Source: Pyrenopolyporus hunteri (lineage: Eukaryota > Ascomycota > Sordariomycetes > Xylariales > Hypoxylaceae). Taken from it: a stretch of 64,000 nt of DNA. A program made the position numbers and the translations under genes. Shown one piece after another: positions 23,176 to 34,300 of the stretch. Location of the stretch: contig CADCXC010000001.1 of assembly GCA_902806595.1 (NCBI GenBank), positions 310,001 to 374,000 on the forward strand, given 5' to 3'. Below the pieces are notes generated by a model. The model had not been told where the DNA came from. It worked only from the letters and a program-made list of their open reading frames with translations, and made no database searches. Position 1 is the stretch's first letter; every line of letters starts with the position of its first letter.

Positions 23176-24911
23176 ATGGCTACCCTACCGTATCGTTTAG
23201 TGCAGGTGTGGCTCCCGCTGCTACTTCTGGCTAAGGCCGCCGTAGCCATACCACCGGCGCAGCCTATCATTACACCGGCCCCAGATCTAAAAGACCGCGT
23301 CATAGAGCGCGATTTCGATCCCGGTAGCTACATCGGAAGTATCATAGATGGCTTAGGGAGCGGCGTTTCAAGCTACATAGCATCAGGAGTACCTCAATTT
23401 TTCCAAGACTTCCCTAGTGGTGAAGCCGTAGAAAGCTCCCTTGGACTCCACGACTCGGATCTAGATGCCAAACCGACACAGGTTCTAAATATCCCGTAAG
23501 GATAACCGCGATGATCCATTGCCCTAGAGAGCTCTCTACTGACATGTGGTCACTTAGAGCATATGCTAACTGGACCGAGCAAGGATGGAATGTTCGGATC
23601 CACGGCAATGTGTATAAACAACCTGATATCTCTCAGGAGAGGCTCGACCACTTGGCCAACGTATTCCTCATCGGTACTGATATAGACGAGCTGTCTGAAC
23701 CCGAGCAGAGACAGGCGCGGAACTTAACAGCCTCCATCTTTGTGGTCCAACAGGGAGATCAGAACGTCACTATCAACTTCGAGAATGACGTTGACGTTCG
23801 CCCTGACGCAAGCGGTGGCGTGATCAATGCCGTGAGTTAGCAGATATAGACGGGCCGCCTTATCATCATGCTAATTATCGCTGAAACGTAGGAAGGTGGT
23901 GCTCAATCCATAGATCTTCCATACCGGACAACAAACGAGGGTGACTTCGACGCCTTCGTCACCCTGCGAAACACAACCGGGCCTAACGGCGGTCACCTGA
24001 TCCCCGGGAACGAAACATCATCGATCCAGGCGCTTAACATGTATGCCAACGGAACCGACACAGGGAACGCAACTGCCTACCTGGTCCCGCCGACAGGTTT
24101 CACTATCATCTCCGATATCGATGACATCCTGCGCGTAACTAAAATCTACGACCCGAAGGAGGGTCTCCTGAACTCCTTTGCGCGAGCGTTCACGCCGTGG
24201 ATGAACATGCCGGAGATATACGCGAACTGGTCCGCCACCATCCCGAACTTTCACTTCCACTATCTCACCACGACGCCGGAGCAGGTGACGAGAAACTACA
24301 TGGAGTGAGTGTCCCTTTCCCTTCCCCCCGAGTGCTAGAGATGTGCCTATAGAAAGTGATAGGCAAGCAAAAGCATGGCTGGAACTTACTTACCTTACGC
24401 TCGAACTAGATTCATCTACAAGACCTACCCGCTCGGCTCCTTCGACACGCGTCCGCTCAACTTCTCTGACGTATCCGCGACGCTGTCGATCCGGCGAGCC
24501 CTGCTCGACAAGATCTTCCAGACGTTTCCGCAGCGGCGCTTCGTGCTGGTGGCCGACACGTCCAACTCGGACGTGATGCGCGACTACCCGCGGCTCGCGC
24601 GCGATTACCCCGGCCAGGTCCAGTGCATCTTCCTGCGCAACACCACCGCCACCGACAGCTCCGACCTGTTCCCCTACGACACCTCCGGCTTCGAGGGCCT
24701 CGACCAGAGGCAGTATATGTTCTTCGTCACCCCGGACGACCTCAGGGACGTGGATATCGTCGGCGGGAATTGCTATAATCCGGCCGTCGTGCAGAATGTC
24801 ACGTTCGGATATCAGGGGCGCGGGTTCGGGAACGAGGTGTCGGCTGCTTGGAGATGGAGTTGTGGCTGGGGATGGTTGTCGGTGATGCTGGCGCTCTGTT
24901 TGGCACTTTGA
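23176..24911 (+). CDS. secreted APP1-like phosphatidate phosphatase domain protein (DUF2183)
   Basis: Four exons: 23176..23495, 23558..23831, 23892..24304, 24410..24911; 502 aa. The APP1 catalytic domain belongs to the HAD superfamily. Yeast App1 dephosphorylates phosphatidate at actin patches. Seen: an N-terminal signal peptide (about residues 1-24, hydrophobic core LPLLLLAKAAVA), an App1 N-terminal beta region (WNVRIHGNVYK), the catalytic motif SDIDDILRVT with Asp273 and Asp275, then TPWMNMPEIYANW, FIYKTYPLGSFDTRPLNF and VLVADTSNSD. At the DxDx(T/V) motif the last position is Ile277, a conservative change. The C-terminus ends in a hydrophobic stretch after a small-residue region (NEVSAA), compatible with GPI attachment. 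Many NxT/NxS sequons fit a secretory route, unlike cytosolic yeast App1. Introns are 62, 60 and 105 nt. Confidence 0.88.
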
Positions 24912-25596
24912 TTGGTGAATATCGTTTCCTGTCGCGTATTACGGAGGCATCGGAGTGTTGGTAGAAAGGTGATTGCGATGGCCGTAGTGACTACCTAAGT
25001 AGGCACATGCCTAGATACCATTCATGTTGTAATGACGTGGGTAGGGGCGGTTAATGATTAGTGAGATCTCCTTCGTGTTCTCCATGGCTAATTGCTGTAA
25101 AGCGGCTATACGAATCCGATAGCTAAGTCGCGTTCTCATGTGTACACTGGGGCACTACTCGTTCCTCGACGCGTCGTACGCTAGCCTGTGATGATTAAGA
25201 AATAAAGTTCCTCTAGAAGTATTAGATATAATGCTATTCCTGTGCTAAAGCCCCTATATGTTAGGGGCTTGACTTGGAATGGGTGGGCTTGGAGATCATG
25301 GTTAAGAACACGGTCAACAAAATGTTATACATTAACTTGGGTATGTGTGTATATCCGCGGGCCGCGGTCAGGAGCTCGAGAGCCTTTCCAAGATGGTTAT
25401 CTTCATATGCCAGGTCGGTGTCGTGGTTTGATGGTTTGGCTTAGTTGTAACCTCGGCGGGATCCTAGGCAGGTATCTTCTGGATTATAGGTTGGCGTTCT
25501 AGTCTAGAACTAGCTCGGCGCCCTCGACGCCATCCTCTAACCCATTTGAATGTTTGTGAAACCGCATCTACTGAGTTCGGCGACATTGTGGGCGAT
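24912..25596. other. intergenic, start of the gene-poor region
   Basis: 3' flank of the APP1-like gene and unassigned DNA. No coherent frame is supported. Confidence 0.6.
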
Positions 25597-25926
25597 TTAC
25601 GAGCGATCAACGAATCTTAGGTCTATCTCGGGGTTGACTCCATTGGCAAATTCGGGGTCGAGGAGACCGGCGACAGCAGCAGGATCGCGTCGTTTACGGC
25701 TAAGGGGGGTATTGCTGTCGATATTTGTTGGACCTGTAGGCCGCTACGCGTATTAGTGGCTGCTATTCTTGCTGTTGTTGCATCGGACGATAGGCAACTC
25801 CCGAAGTAGTTTACCGAGCTGGGTAGTGGTTTTGTGTAGCCGAGCGGATTGAGTCGAGCAGCCTCCTGAAAGAGACACGTTTCACGAGCTAAATAGTCCT
25901 CTTTGGTCGAGCAGGATACAAGTTTG
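25597..25926 (-). pseudogene. two-exon coding fragment, unknown family (partial)
   Basis: The minus strand shows a coherent frame interrupted by a textbook intron: exon part 25815..25926, intron 25744..25814 (71 nt, donor GTAAAC, branch CACTAATAC, acceptor GTAG), last exon 25597..25743 ending in TAA. The joined frame reads on smoothly (for example EDYLARETCLFQEAARLNP, then LLDPEFANGVNPEIDLRF before the stop). No start codon is available in frame. The upstream limit at 25926 is only the first candidate acceptor (CGTAG); the frame stays open to about 26034. Either upstream exons were missed or this is a decaying gene. I do not recognise the family. Confidence 0.4.
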
Positions 25927-27467
25927 CTACGTGCGATTAATTGTAGTTTGGGTTTAGAAGGGGATGGATATTTGGAATATCGGTCAGACCAGCCAGCCCC
26001 TGTTTTGTAATAATACCCAACACATGATGTATCATTTCATCTGTTGCCACTCTACAGATTGTCTCCGACCCCTTTACAACCATATTTCTTTTTTCTTTTT
26101 CGTGAAACGCCATGTTCAATCTTCTCTCCTCGAGCGTTAGAGACGATTTTTTTTTTGGCTTGATAAAATATGTCTATATGATGTCATCTCTACGTTTTAT
26201 AGTAGTAATAAGGGGAGAGAGCTTGCTCACTTCCTACTCCCTCCGCTGCGTCTCTTTTGGTTGTGCCACGTTCAGTCGAACAGACGTAATGTCTGTCGGT
26301 GTATAATGTATCTTTATATTAATACTGAGACTTTCCTTCAATGTAATCTCGTAGCTACCTACGAGTAATAGTGATTCGCGTTCCTACTCACCTTCGAAAA
26401 GTGACAAAACTCTATATTGAGGAATAGGAAAAGAAAAAAAAGAAAAGAAACTCGAAACTGTAGGTATCTCATCCGAGCACTATACTAAATATGAAAAATC
26501 CAACGTCGAGGACGTCGCATAGCTCACAGTTAAGCGATGTTGCAGAGAGGAGTACGTATAAGATACATCATAACCATTACCCGGTTTTTGATCGGCGGTT
26601 AGATGGAGCTTGAAAGTGGTTCGCCAGTTGGAGCAAAGCGTCCTCTGAGGGGGCCCAGGGGCAAGGAATCACTTAGGTTTAATACAGATAACGGGAAAGG
26701 AGCCCATGATACGGATCAAATGGGATAGGATAATGTAGAAACCGAGGTGCACAGAGCTTGATAGGATCTTGATACGTACCTACCTACCTACCTGCAAATT
26801 GCACAATTTTCTCTAATCCAATAATAGACGTTTCCCAAAAATACACTCTGTGATAAGTCAATAATGCAGGATGACAGTTCGGTACTAAAATTAGAAAGCT
26901 CGCAGCTCTCCGTATCTCGACTATTACGCTTGCTAGTTAAGGGAATACGATTAAATGTGAGCAGAATTCGCTGGCGTAGTATAATTGCCTACGCATACCG
27001 AAATACCTCATATTCTGGGTGGCTGGATATTGCATAGACTCGACAGTGTATTCCCGGAACTGTACGTTCCCCGAACCATCGGTTCTCCTTTTCCGATCAT
27101 GTTGCACTATTTTCTACCAGAATATCCCTGTCAGCTCCACGCAGGTTCGGTTATACCCATCCATCCGGATCTAAGTGCAAGCGTCCTTATAAGTCATAGG
27201 AGACTACGACAAGACACTCTTGCACGTACATTATCGTATAAAGTGGGCCAACACAGATTGATTTAGCATTACACATCATCCCTTGACTTGACTATTACAT
27301 GCATGGAACTATCTCCAATGTAGTCATGACTTCATTTTGCGAATGGACTCCCGTCGGCGCCAGGTCTCGCTATGCAATGCTACGTGATGTTCCCGGTTGT
27401 ATTAAGTTTAGGGTAGTGGTTGGTCACCCATCTCTTTCCCTTAGTTCCAGGACAAGTTTAGATAACT

Positions 27468-27500
27468 GCCTGCCTACCTGCCTACCTGCCTACCTACCTG
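27468..27500 (+). repeat. CCTACCTG-type short tandem repeat
   Basis: About four copies of an 8-bp unit CTGCCTAC/CTACCTAC in a row, part of the dispersed CCTA repeat family. Confidence 0.85.
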
Positions 27501-29033
27501 TGTAGCCTGATGTTGAAAGGACACGTCGGACAAGTGTAACCTAACCTACCTCCATACATTAGCCCGGCTGGTGTCAAGGGTGGTCGGTCCAATGACCAGA
27601 TGCACCTGTAGCCTAAGTAGATTTGTACAACATCTCCGAGGGTACGCTGCAGGCATCTAACGTCGTCTAGACCACATGAAATGTTCTAGCTTCGCGAGAC
27701 CCCGAATGCCAGTATGTATTGTAAGCTTAGAAGGTTGTATGTTTCCCGTCGCCAAAATCTTCTCAAAGCGAATAATGATCAACGGCCAAGAAGTACTTAC
27801 CAAGAATGTTTAATGGTAAGAAAACAGAATACATTATTCGTTCATCCCACTTCGCTGAGGGGATTTTGATTGATTCCAGGTCAGTGGTTGGATTCTACCT
27901 CTGCGAATTAGCACACACCTACAGGAGCCCCTATCAACGCTAGCAGCTAAATCCCTTACGAAGGGAAGTCATAGCACGTCACGACGCTGCAAACTTCCTA
28001 CCGAGCCAGCTGTCTTATCCTTAGACCACCCATCTATATGAGAGAGAGGAATAAAGTAAGCTCTCCGAAAGTGCTTAGACCAACTCATAACGAATCAAGT
28101 TTCATAATTTTCATAATTTACCCAAGGCGAGTAAGTATTAAGACACACACCCTTATCAATATCGACGGCATAAAATGTAAACAAGAATGCGACGCGACAT
28201 ATTAAAAAAATAAACCAACTAGGTAAATTTCGTATCCTCACATAGCAACAGTTCATTAAGGCAAAGGGTGCTCAGGTTGGTAGGGACCAGCTACTCTATT
28301 GCATTTCATTTAGTGACTAGGTAGGTATTCTTGGATAAGTGTTCGAAACGACGCGTGTCGTACTACACAAGGAGTTGAAAGGGGAACTCTTCCAACGCCC
28401 ATTCCTATTGCCTCTACATTAGATCTTGATCGCTGTCCTCGTCTCGTGCTAGGTCTGCATCATAGCAACACCGTCGTCTTCCGTTAAGGAAATGTCACCC
28501 AGCACTGAACGAGCGTACTTGAACTCGACATGCGGGCGTCGGAAATTTGGGGGCCGGGTTGGTTCTCTCGGCCCGGCCGCAACATTTCACGGCCAACTAG
28601 GTATCTCGGTAGTTAGAAGTCGACTAGAACGGCGATGGGCGTAGAGCAGATTCATTAGTACCGAAATGTTGACGCGCATTATAGCGACTTTGCGGTGGCT
28701 TCGGTAGGATGCATGTACGACGAAGAACTCAGACATGCAGCCCGAGATCCGATACGCCCATGCTTGGAGAGATGCAATGCGGTCATGTAAGACATTAATA
28801 AATCGGAAGAAAATGTCGTACGAGATTTGCAGCTGTCAGATACGATACCTACTTCCACATACTTCCTGCGAGATAATTAAGTAGGTACTTACACGACCGT
28901 GGCGTCGCTACCAGATACGACCTTGGGTATTCATCGTTGCTTATTTGGACTTAGTTGCTTGAGTCTTTTGCAGAACCCCGGAGCGTTGAACCTAACGAGG
29001 ACCCCGGGCACGGGGGTATTTACATATATACAT

Positions 29034-29073
29034 GCCTAGGTAGGTACCTAGGTACATACCTACCTAGGTACCC
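29034..29073. repeat. palindromic TACCTAGGTA cluster
   Basis: Alternating CCTAGG and GGTACC steps over 40 bp. Both strands read almost the same, so the segment could fold into short hairpins. Confidence 0.85.
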
Positions 29074-29235
29074 GACGCGCTTTTGGAGTACATAGGTACC
29101 TAGCGGGATTTAGCTGTACATATGGAGATGGCGGGAAGTGGAGCATGCGGCCCGGAAAGGCACATAAGGGGGGCAAAGCACGTGGCCGAACAGACATCGA
29201 TGCTCCACATTGGCACAGGGTTCCGCATTCACAGT

Positions 29236-29271
29236 ACATAGGTACCTAGGTAAGGTAGGTAAGGTAGGTAG
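29236..29271. repeat. TACCTAGGTA followed by TAGG repeats
   Basis: GGTACCTAGGTA followed by AAGGTAGG-type units. Same family as the neighbouring clusters. Confidence 0.8.
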
Positions 29272-29653
29272 CACATATATGGGGTACGCGTGTAGGTACA
29301 TAAAATACCCCTGATATTGCAACGGCTGCGGATAGTTGCATCCTAGCGTTCCCGACTTTCCAACCACCCCAGCAAGCTGCCCAGTTACATCACAGGCCGA
29401 CTGGTTCGGCTAGATTGGGGTCTGCGTCGCCCATGCTGCGTGCCGTCTTACCGCCTTGCATACCTGACCTTGGAACTTCCAATAATTAGAGGTAAGATCC
29501 TTTGGCACCCTCACCCAGTCGCGCACTCAAGTCAGCTAGGTAAGTTCTGCAAGGTTTCCCGCGGAACTCCGAACGCCCAATTGCGTCCGACTTGAGACAT
29601 GTAACTAGCTCTCTTTAGGGACCTTGTCAACTTATTCGCGGGTACCAAATCGT

Positions 29654-29684
29654 GGGTAGATAGGTAGGTAGGTAGCTACCTATT
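29654..29684. repeat. TAGG tetranucleotide run with inverted arm
   Basis: Four TAGG units followed directly by their reverse complement (AGGTAGCTACCT), giving an inverted repeat. Confidence 0.8.
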
Positions 29685-29750
29685 CATATGCCTAGACTGG
29701 GGATCGAGATAGACGGGCATACATGGACCAAAGGAGGAAGATCGTAGAAT

Positions 29751-29775
29751 ACCTACCTAGGTACCTACCTACCTA
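29751..29775. repeat. palindromic ACCTACCTAGGTACC cluster
   Basis: Same dispersed family. It reads nearly identically on both strands. Confidence 0.8.
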
Positions 29776-30980
29776 AGCACTTGACCTTCCGCTCTCATAC
29801 ATCGTGCCCCTATTACCGGCGTAACGCTGAGGGATTCGATATCATGTCCAACCATATGATTAGGTACTTCCCATACCATTTCCATTGTCGTATTTCTTCG
29901 CGACATAATCCGGACATAGCAATTCCCGTGTTACGTACATTCGCCGAACAATATAAGTACCAGCTTAGGTCTCGCATACCATTGCCCTCCCCTTAGCTTT
30001 ACGCTCGAGCTGTTCCCAGTCGATCTGGATAGATGCAATGTACAAGCGCCCGCATGAATGCCGGTGTATCCACCCTACCTTAGAGACTTGGGCAATCAAT
30101 CACACACCCTGTTGGTCTTGCTAAACATCATAATCAGTAAGCTCCATTATAACGCAGATATAGGATTTACTACCGGTGCTATAACCCGCAGGGAGCTTGC
30201 AGGCTCCTGAATCAAAATAGACACGTTATTCAGATGCTCGCAGACAACGCGATGAATAATGCGTGAAGCTCGATTGAGAGCTGCTCGGATCTATACTGTA
30301 ATATTGTCGTGTGCCATCATAGGCTGACGTTATGTCTGCAGGAATCGTCGACACATCCATCCCACCTCTATTTGTCCATTGGACAACCTTAATATATTAC
30401 ACTGTACAATTTAATATCAACTTGGACTTGAAATCCCCACCAGATTGGATTCTTCTACGGAGGTGACCGTGTTCCGCCGTTAAACCCGTTAGTAGGTGAT
30501 ACCACGTCCATATCACGTAGGATACTCTCGCGTGGGGGACTCGAATTCCTACCGTATTACGTTGCACCAAGATTGTTTACAACCACTAATATTTCACTGA
30601 AACCCGGGGGTATCGTAATATTCGAGTCCATTATGATTAAACACCTAATTTGTACTAACTAAATCCGGTATATTAAGAAACGAAGAACATTTCCACCTCA
30701 TTCTGCAATAGAACCATCGTACCACCTGATCAGCTTGCCGAAGGGAAGGATAGTCGCCGGTGAGTTTTGTAAAGAAACGCCGCCACTTCCGCGATGCGAT
30801 CGTCAATACAGCTTACGCCCCACCATCTCAGCCGGCCCAGATAGCCCCCAATGACCACTAGTCCATCGTGTTATGGTTCTTGGACATAATTGAACAATCT
30901 CATCTGGTTCTCCTCAACATCGTCTTCAACATCCTAAATCCTCCCTTCGCTATCCTTGGCTGTAGGGCGGCTCGCCCTCT

Positions 30981-31397
30981 TCAGAAGCCCCTTGCCAAGA
31001 CAGGTGGCCCAGGAGTGGCGCTTGTTGTCACGACGGTCGGGACTTGAGTCTGACTAGCCTTATACCTGAGAATCCATTGATTTCCAGGCTCGTCCGTACT
31101 GACGATCTCCATTAAGGTGTAATACACGATACCATCCTCGACCCGGGGAACGCAAATTTCGTGAGAATACTTCGGCGACTGTATTTCCAGAGCCGCTCCG
31201 TCAACCTCGCGCCCCTCTGCCTATAGAAAGCCTTAGCAACTTAACGACTGGATAATAAGTGCGAGTGCACTGTCTTCGTCTATGTGACTCACGCAACAGT
31301 TCGCGCAGGCGGAATTATTGACGTAGACCCAATTTGGGCAATTGTGGGTGTAGAAGTATCTGCATCGATACTTATAGAACCCGCCGCTTCCGCTCAT
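30981..31397 (-). CDS. small cysteine-rich conserved fungal protein
   Basis: Two exons, complement(30981..31220, 31293..31397), 114 aa. Exon 1 opens with ATG and encodes a Gly/aromatic/Cys-rich segment (MSGSGGFYKYRCRYF, then NCPNWVYVNNSACANCC) with cysteines at 12, 20, 31, 34 and 35, suggestive of a small zinc-binding knuckle. A 72-nt intron (donor GTGAGT, acceptor CTATAG) joins in phase 0 to a second exon with a beta-rich look (EICVPRVEDGIVYYTLMEIV) and a Thr/Pro tail. There is no signal peptide, so it is probably intracellular. I believe similar short hypothetical proteins occur in other filamentous ascomycetes, but I cannot name a family or a function. It is the only convincing gene between 26 and 41 kb. 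Confidence 0.72.
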
Positions 31398-34300
31398 GAT
31401 GAGGGATGCTGTGGTCTAGATAAGAAGTTGTTGGCTTTTAAGGGGAAGCCTTCGGCGACCGAGCCGCGAAATAGAGTTATTAATAAGGATGCTAGATGGG
31501 AAAAGGAGGTTACTGCCCGCTGGCAGTTAAGCGATGGGATTTCACTGACGGACTATAGAGTCCGAGTCAGTAAACAAGTGTCTTTAAGTCGGGTATGAAC
31601 CTCGAATGGGCCTCGAATGGGTCTTCGGTAGCAAGGATGCCCGGGAGAACAGAGGGATCTGCTCAAGCTAGAATCTGGTGCGGGAACACCCCGATTTATC
31701 TTGCTAGAATAGGTAGGTACGTATATGCTTATAAGACCTCTCTTCCTTCACTTCCTTAAATACCGGCTGTGACAATATTGAAGCTGTCTGTCATATTGGT
31801 CTGGCCCATGACCCTGCAAGGCAAGGGTCCGGACCCTGGCCGATCCATAATCGCCCTTCGATTGATTATAATACCCTCATGGGTATCAAATAGAAAACAG
31901 CGCGGAGCCAGCTACCATAGCAGACGGGCACTGACATGTCATATATGTATACATAGCATACTCGCGGAACGGCGAACCGGGTCTCGGGTGGAGGTACGAG
32001 CAGAGAACCCCTCGGGATGCGACACTGCCTACCTATGTAGCAAAGTGTACCGTTCGTTGGGAGAGCCTTAATTAGAAGTAATAGGCTTAAACGAAGACGC
32101 GAGGACTTTTGAGTGTATTCTAATGATGCTCCTCTCTTCAGCTGAATGTACATACTTGTAGCGATAACTCCCCAAAGTAGCCAGAATCTTCGATTACCTA
32201 GTTTTCTTCATGCCGTACTACTCCCACAACTGCGTCTTGCCCGTCGCATCTCCCAACTTCGAGGGGATCGAGACGACGGTAGGGAGTGCCGGGAGACGAA
32301 GCTTCTATTCAGACACCGGCCCTGTCACTGTAACACTGCCAGAGGATGGAATGTGGTTGCAGAGATGCTGGAAGCCTCCCAATAGGGACCGCCGGGGGTG
32401 GATCAGCCACCCCACCTGCATCACCTTCATCACCTTCTTTCATGCTTCCATTCTTTTTTTGATAGCTACCACCCTACGTATATGATGCCACGAACCATGG
32501 CCCAATGCAAAATAAGAACACCCTTGATGAGGCTGAAGAGGAAACGACCGGCATTCGCGATTGGTTGGAAAGCTTTCCGCGGCGGAGGGCAGCATATATT
32601 AAATTAATACGTTTCCTTACGTTGTCCAGCATATGTAGGCAGGTAGGCATATATCCTACCTATATATACCGCGCATACTTACCTTGTGTCGATGGCCAGG
32701 TAAATATCATGCTACACGCAGCTGTGTATAATGCGTCTTATACGTGTAAGTCCACAGCTGGGTACCCGAATACATATATTACACGAGTACCGAGCCCCAC
32801 GTTCTTGGACTGCATGTAATTAGGTACGATACCTACGATGTAGAACGACGTGAGGGAAAGATCCCGCCATGCTAGGTCGGATCAGGTATATGGGTAGCGC
32901 TTAGGGGCTGGCTGGCACCCTCCGCAACACTTATACACTTCAGTATGGCCTATACATACAGGGAGATAAGGCGTTGTACCTCCTAACCTAAGAGGTGCCC
33001 AGGCAGAACCTTAACCTAAATAATTGCCCGGCCTTTGAAGGGAGGGACCGGGACCTTGCCTATATAGATCTGACTTAAGTGGAACTACATGTAGCAGGTA
33101 GGGTGCCGTACCTAGGTACCTCTCTACCAGGGGCAGGGTCCAGCGTCCAACGGCGGAAGTAAAAGCCCCTTGATCTCGAATCTTCAACTTTCCCACACCA
33201 GCTCCAGCTTTTTCTTCCTTTTCCTTCTCCATCAACAAAACAAGAAATCATAAGGAACGATATAGCTCACCACGCCACAATTCCTAACCCCCTGTATCAT
33301 TTTCTACCTATCACATGTGCATCGTGCTTGATTAAATGCAGGTAATCCTTCTTTTCATCTATCAATGCCATCATCTGCTCACGCTATAAGCATCTCGAGT
33401 TCCTACCTACCTCTTACCTGCCTACCTACTACCTATATAGGTCGGGAACATGGCCCAATTCGCCCACCTACCGAGCGGATCTACGATCCTACCGACCTAG
33501 GTAACGGGGAGAGATGCCCATTTTCCACAACGACTTACCAAAGGTACTACCATAGAATATGTCGAGGCAATCTATCCCTTCCCGCTGTGTGGCTAGAGTC
33601 TCCGCTCGCAAATGCAAAGCTTACGGTAACGTGCTCACCTGTTGGTGTTGAGGTCGCCTAGCCTGATGTCACGCTACAATTCCTTTGTCTAGGTACCTAA
33701 CGAATGGTTCTGGTCCATTGGCCGGCCTCATGGCTACCGCCTAATAGGTATTTACTGGATCGCTAATCGGCCTTCGACGACCTCTCGTGTTGAATCCGGG
33801 TAATCGGTGTCCGAGTACGATATTAGGTATCTCTCGATCGCGCGCCACCCATGGCGTCTCTCGACCGCTAATCCAAGTTAGCCACTGGCTCCTCGTTGCG
33901 CTGGTCTCGGTGGCTTTTTTTTTTCAAGCCTCCAATTTCAAATTCACTCGCTACTTCGTACCGGTGTCCTCGCCATAGTCGTGCCAGGCGAGTAGAGCCT
34001 TCATTTATTCAAGTCACAACCATACCACAATGCCATTCAAGTCACTTCCCTGAAGACACCGCGACTCTTGTTCGATATACTTGCGTTCTGGCCGATTCGA
34101 CGGCGGATACAGTCAAGACCTCGGAGTGAAACGCTTTATGTGCCATGCATGCCTTGTGTCGCGGTAGAACGATGCATATTCTCCCATGGCCTCGATGGGT
34201 CCTCGGAGTACACGACATGAAGAAAATAGTGGACTAAAGGCTACTCTTCCTCGATCGAAGGCCATGCCGGTCGGTCGACCTGCGGTCAACAGAGCTTGTG

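Larger units (their letters stand above)
25927..30980. other. gene-poor stretch
   Basis: Five kilobases with no supported gene. Open frames are short, overlap on both strands and lack domains. It is rich in TAGG/CCTA and TACCTAGGTA repeats (separate entries at 27468, 29034, 29236, 29654 and 29751) and otherwise looks like unique intergenic DNA. Confidence 0.55.

Noticed and set aside
27850..28045. tRNA-like pieces (TGGTCTAAGGATAAGAC on the minus strand and a GGTTGGATTC box)
   Set aside because: The two pieces are too far apart, the boxes deviate from consensus, and no acceptor stem pairs.
31284..31598. 104-codon plus-strand open frame
   Set aside because: It is antisense to the two-exon small gene at 30981-31397, whose splice signals and phase agree better with a real gene.
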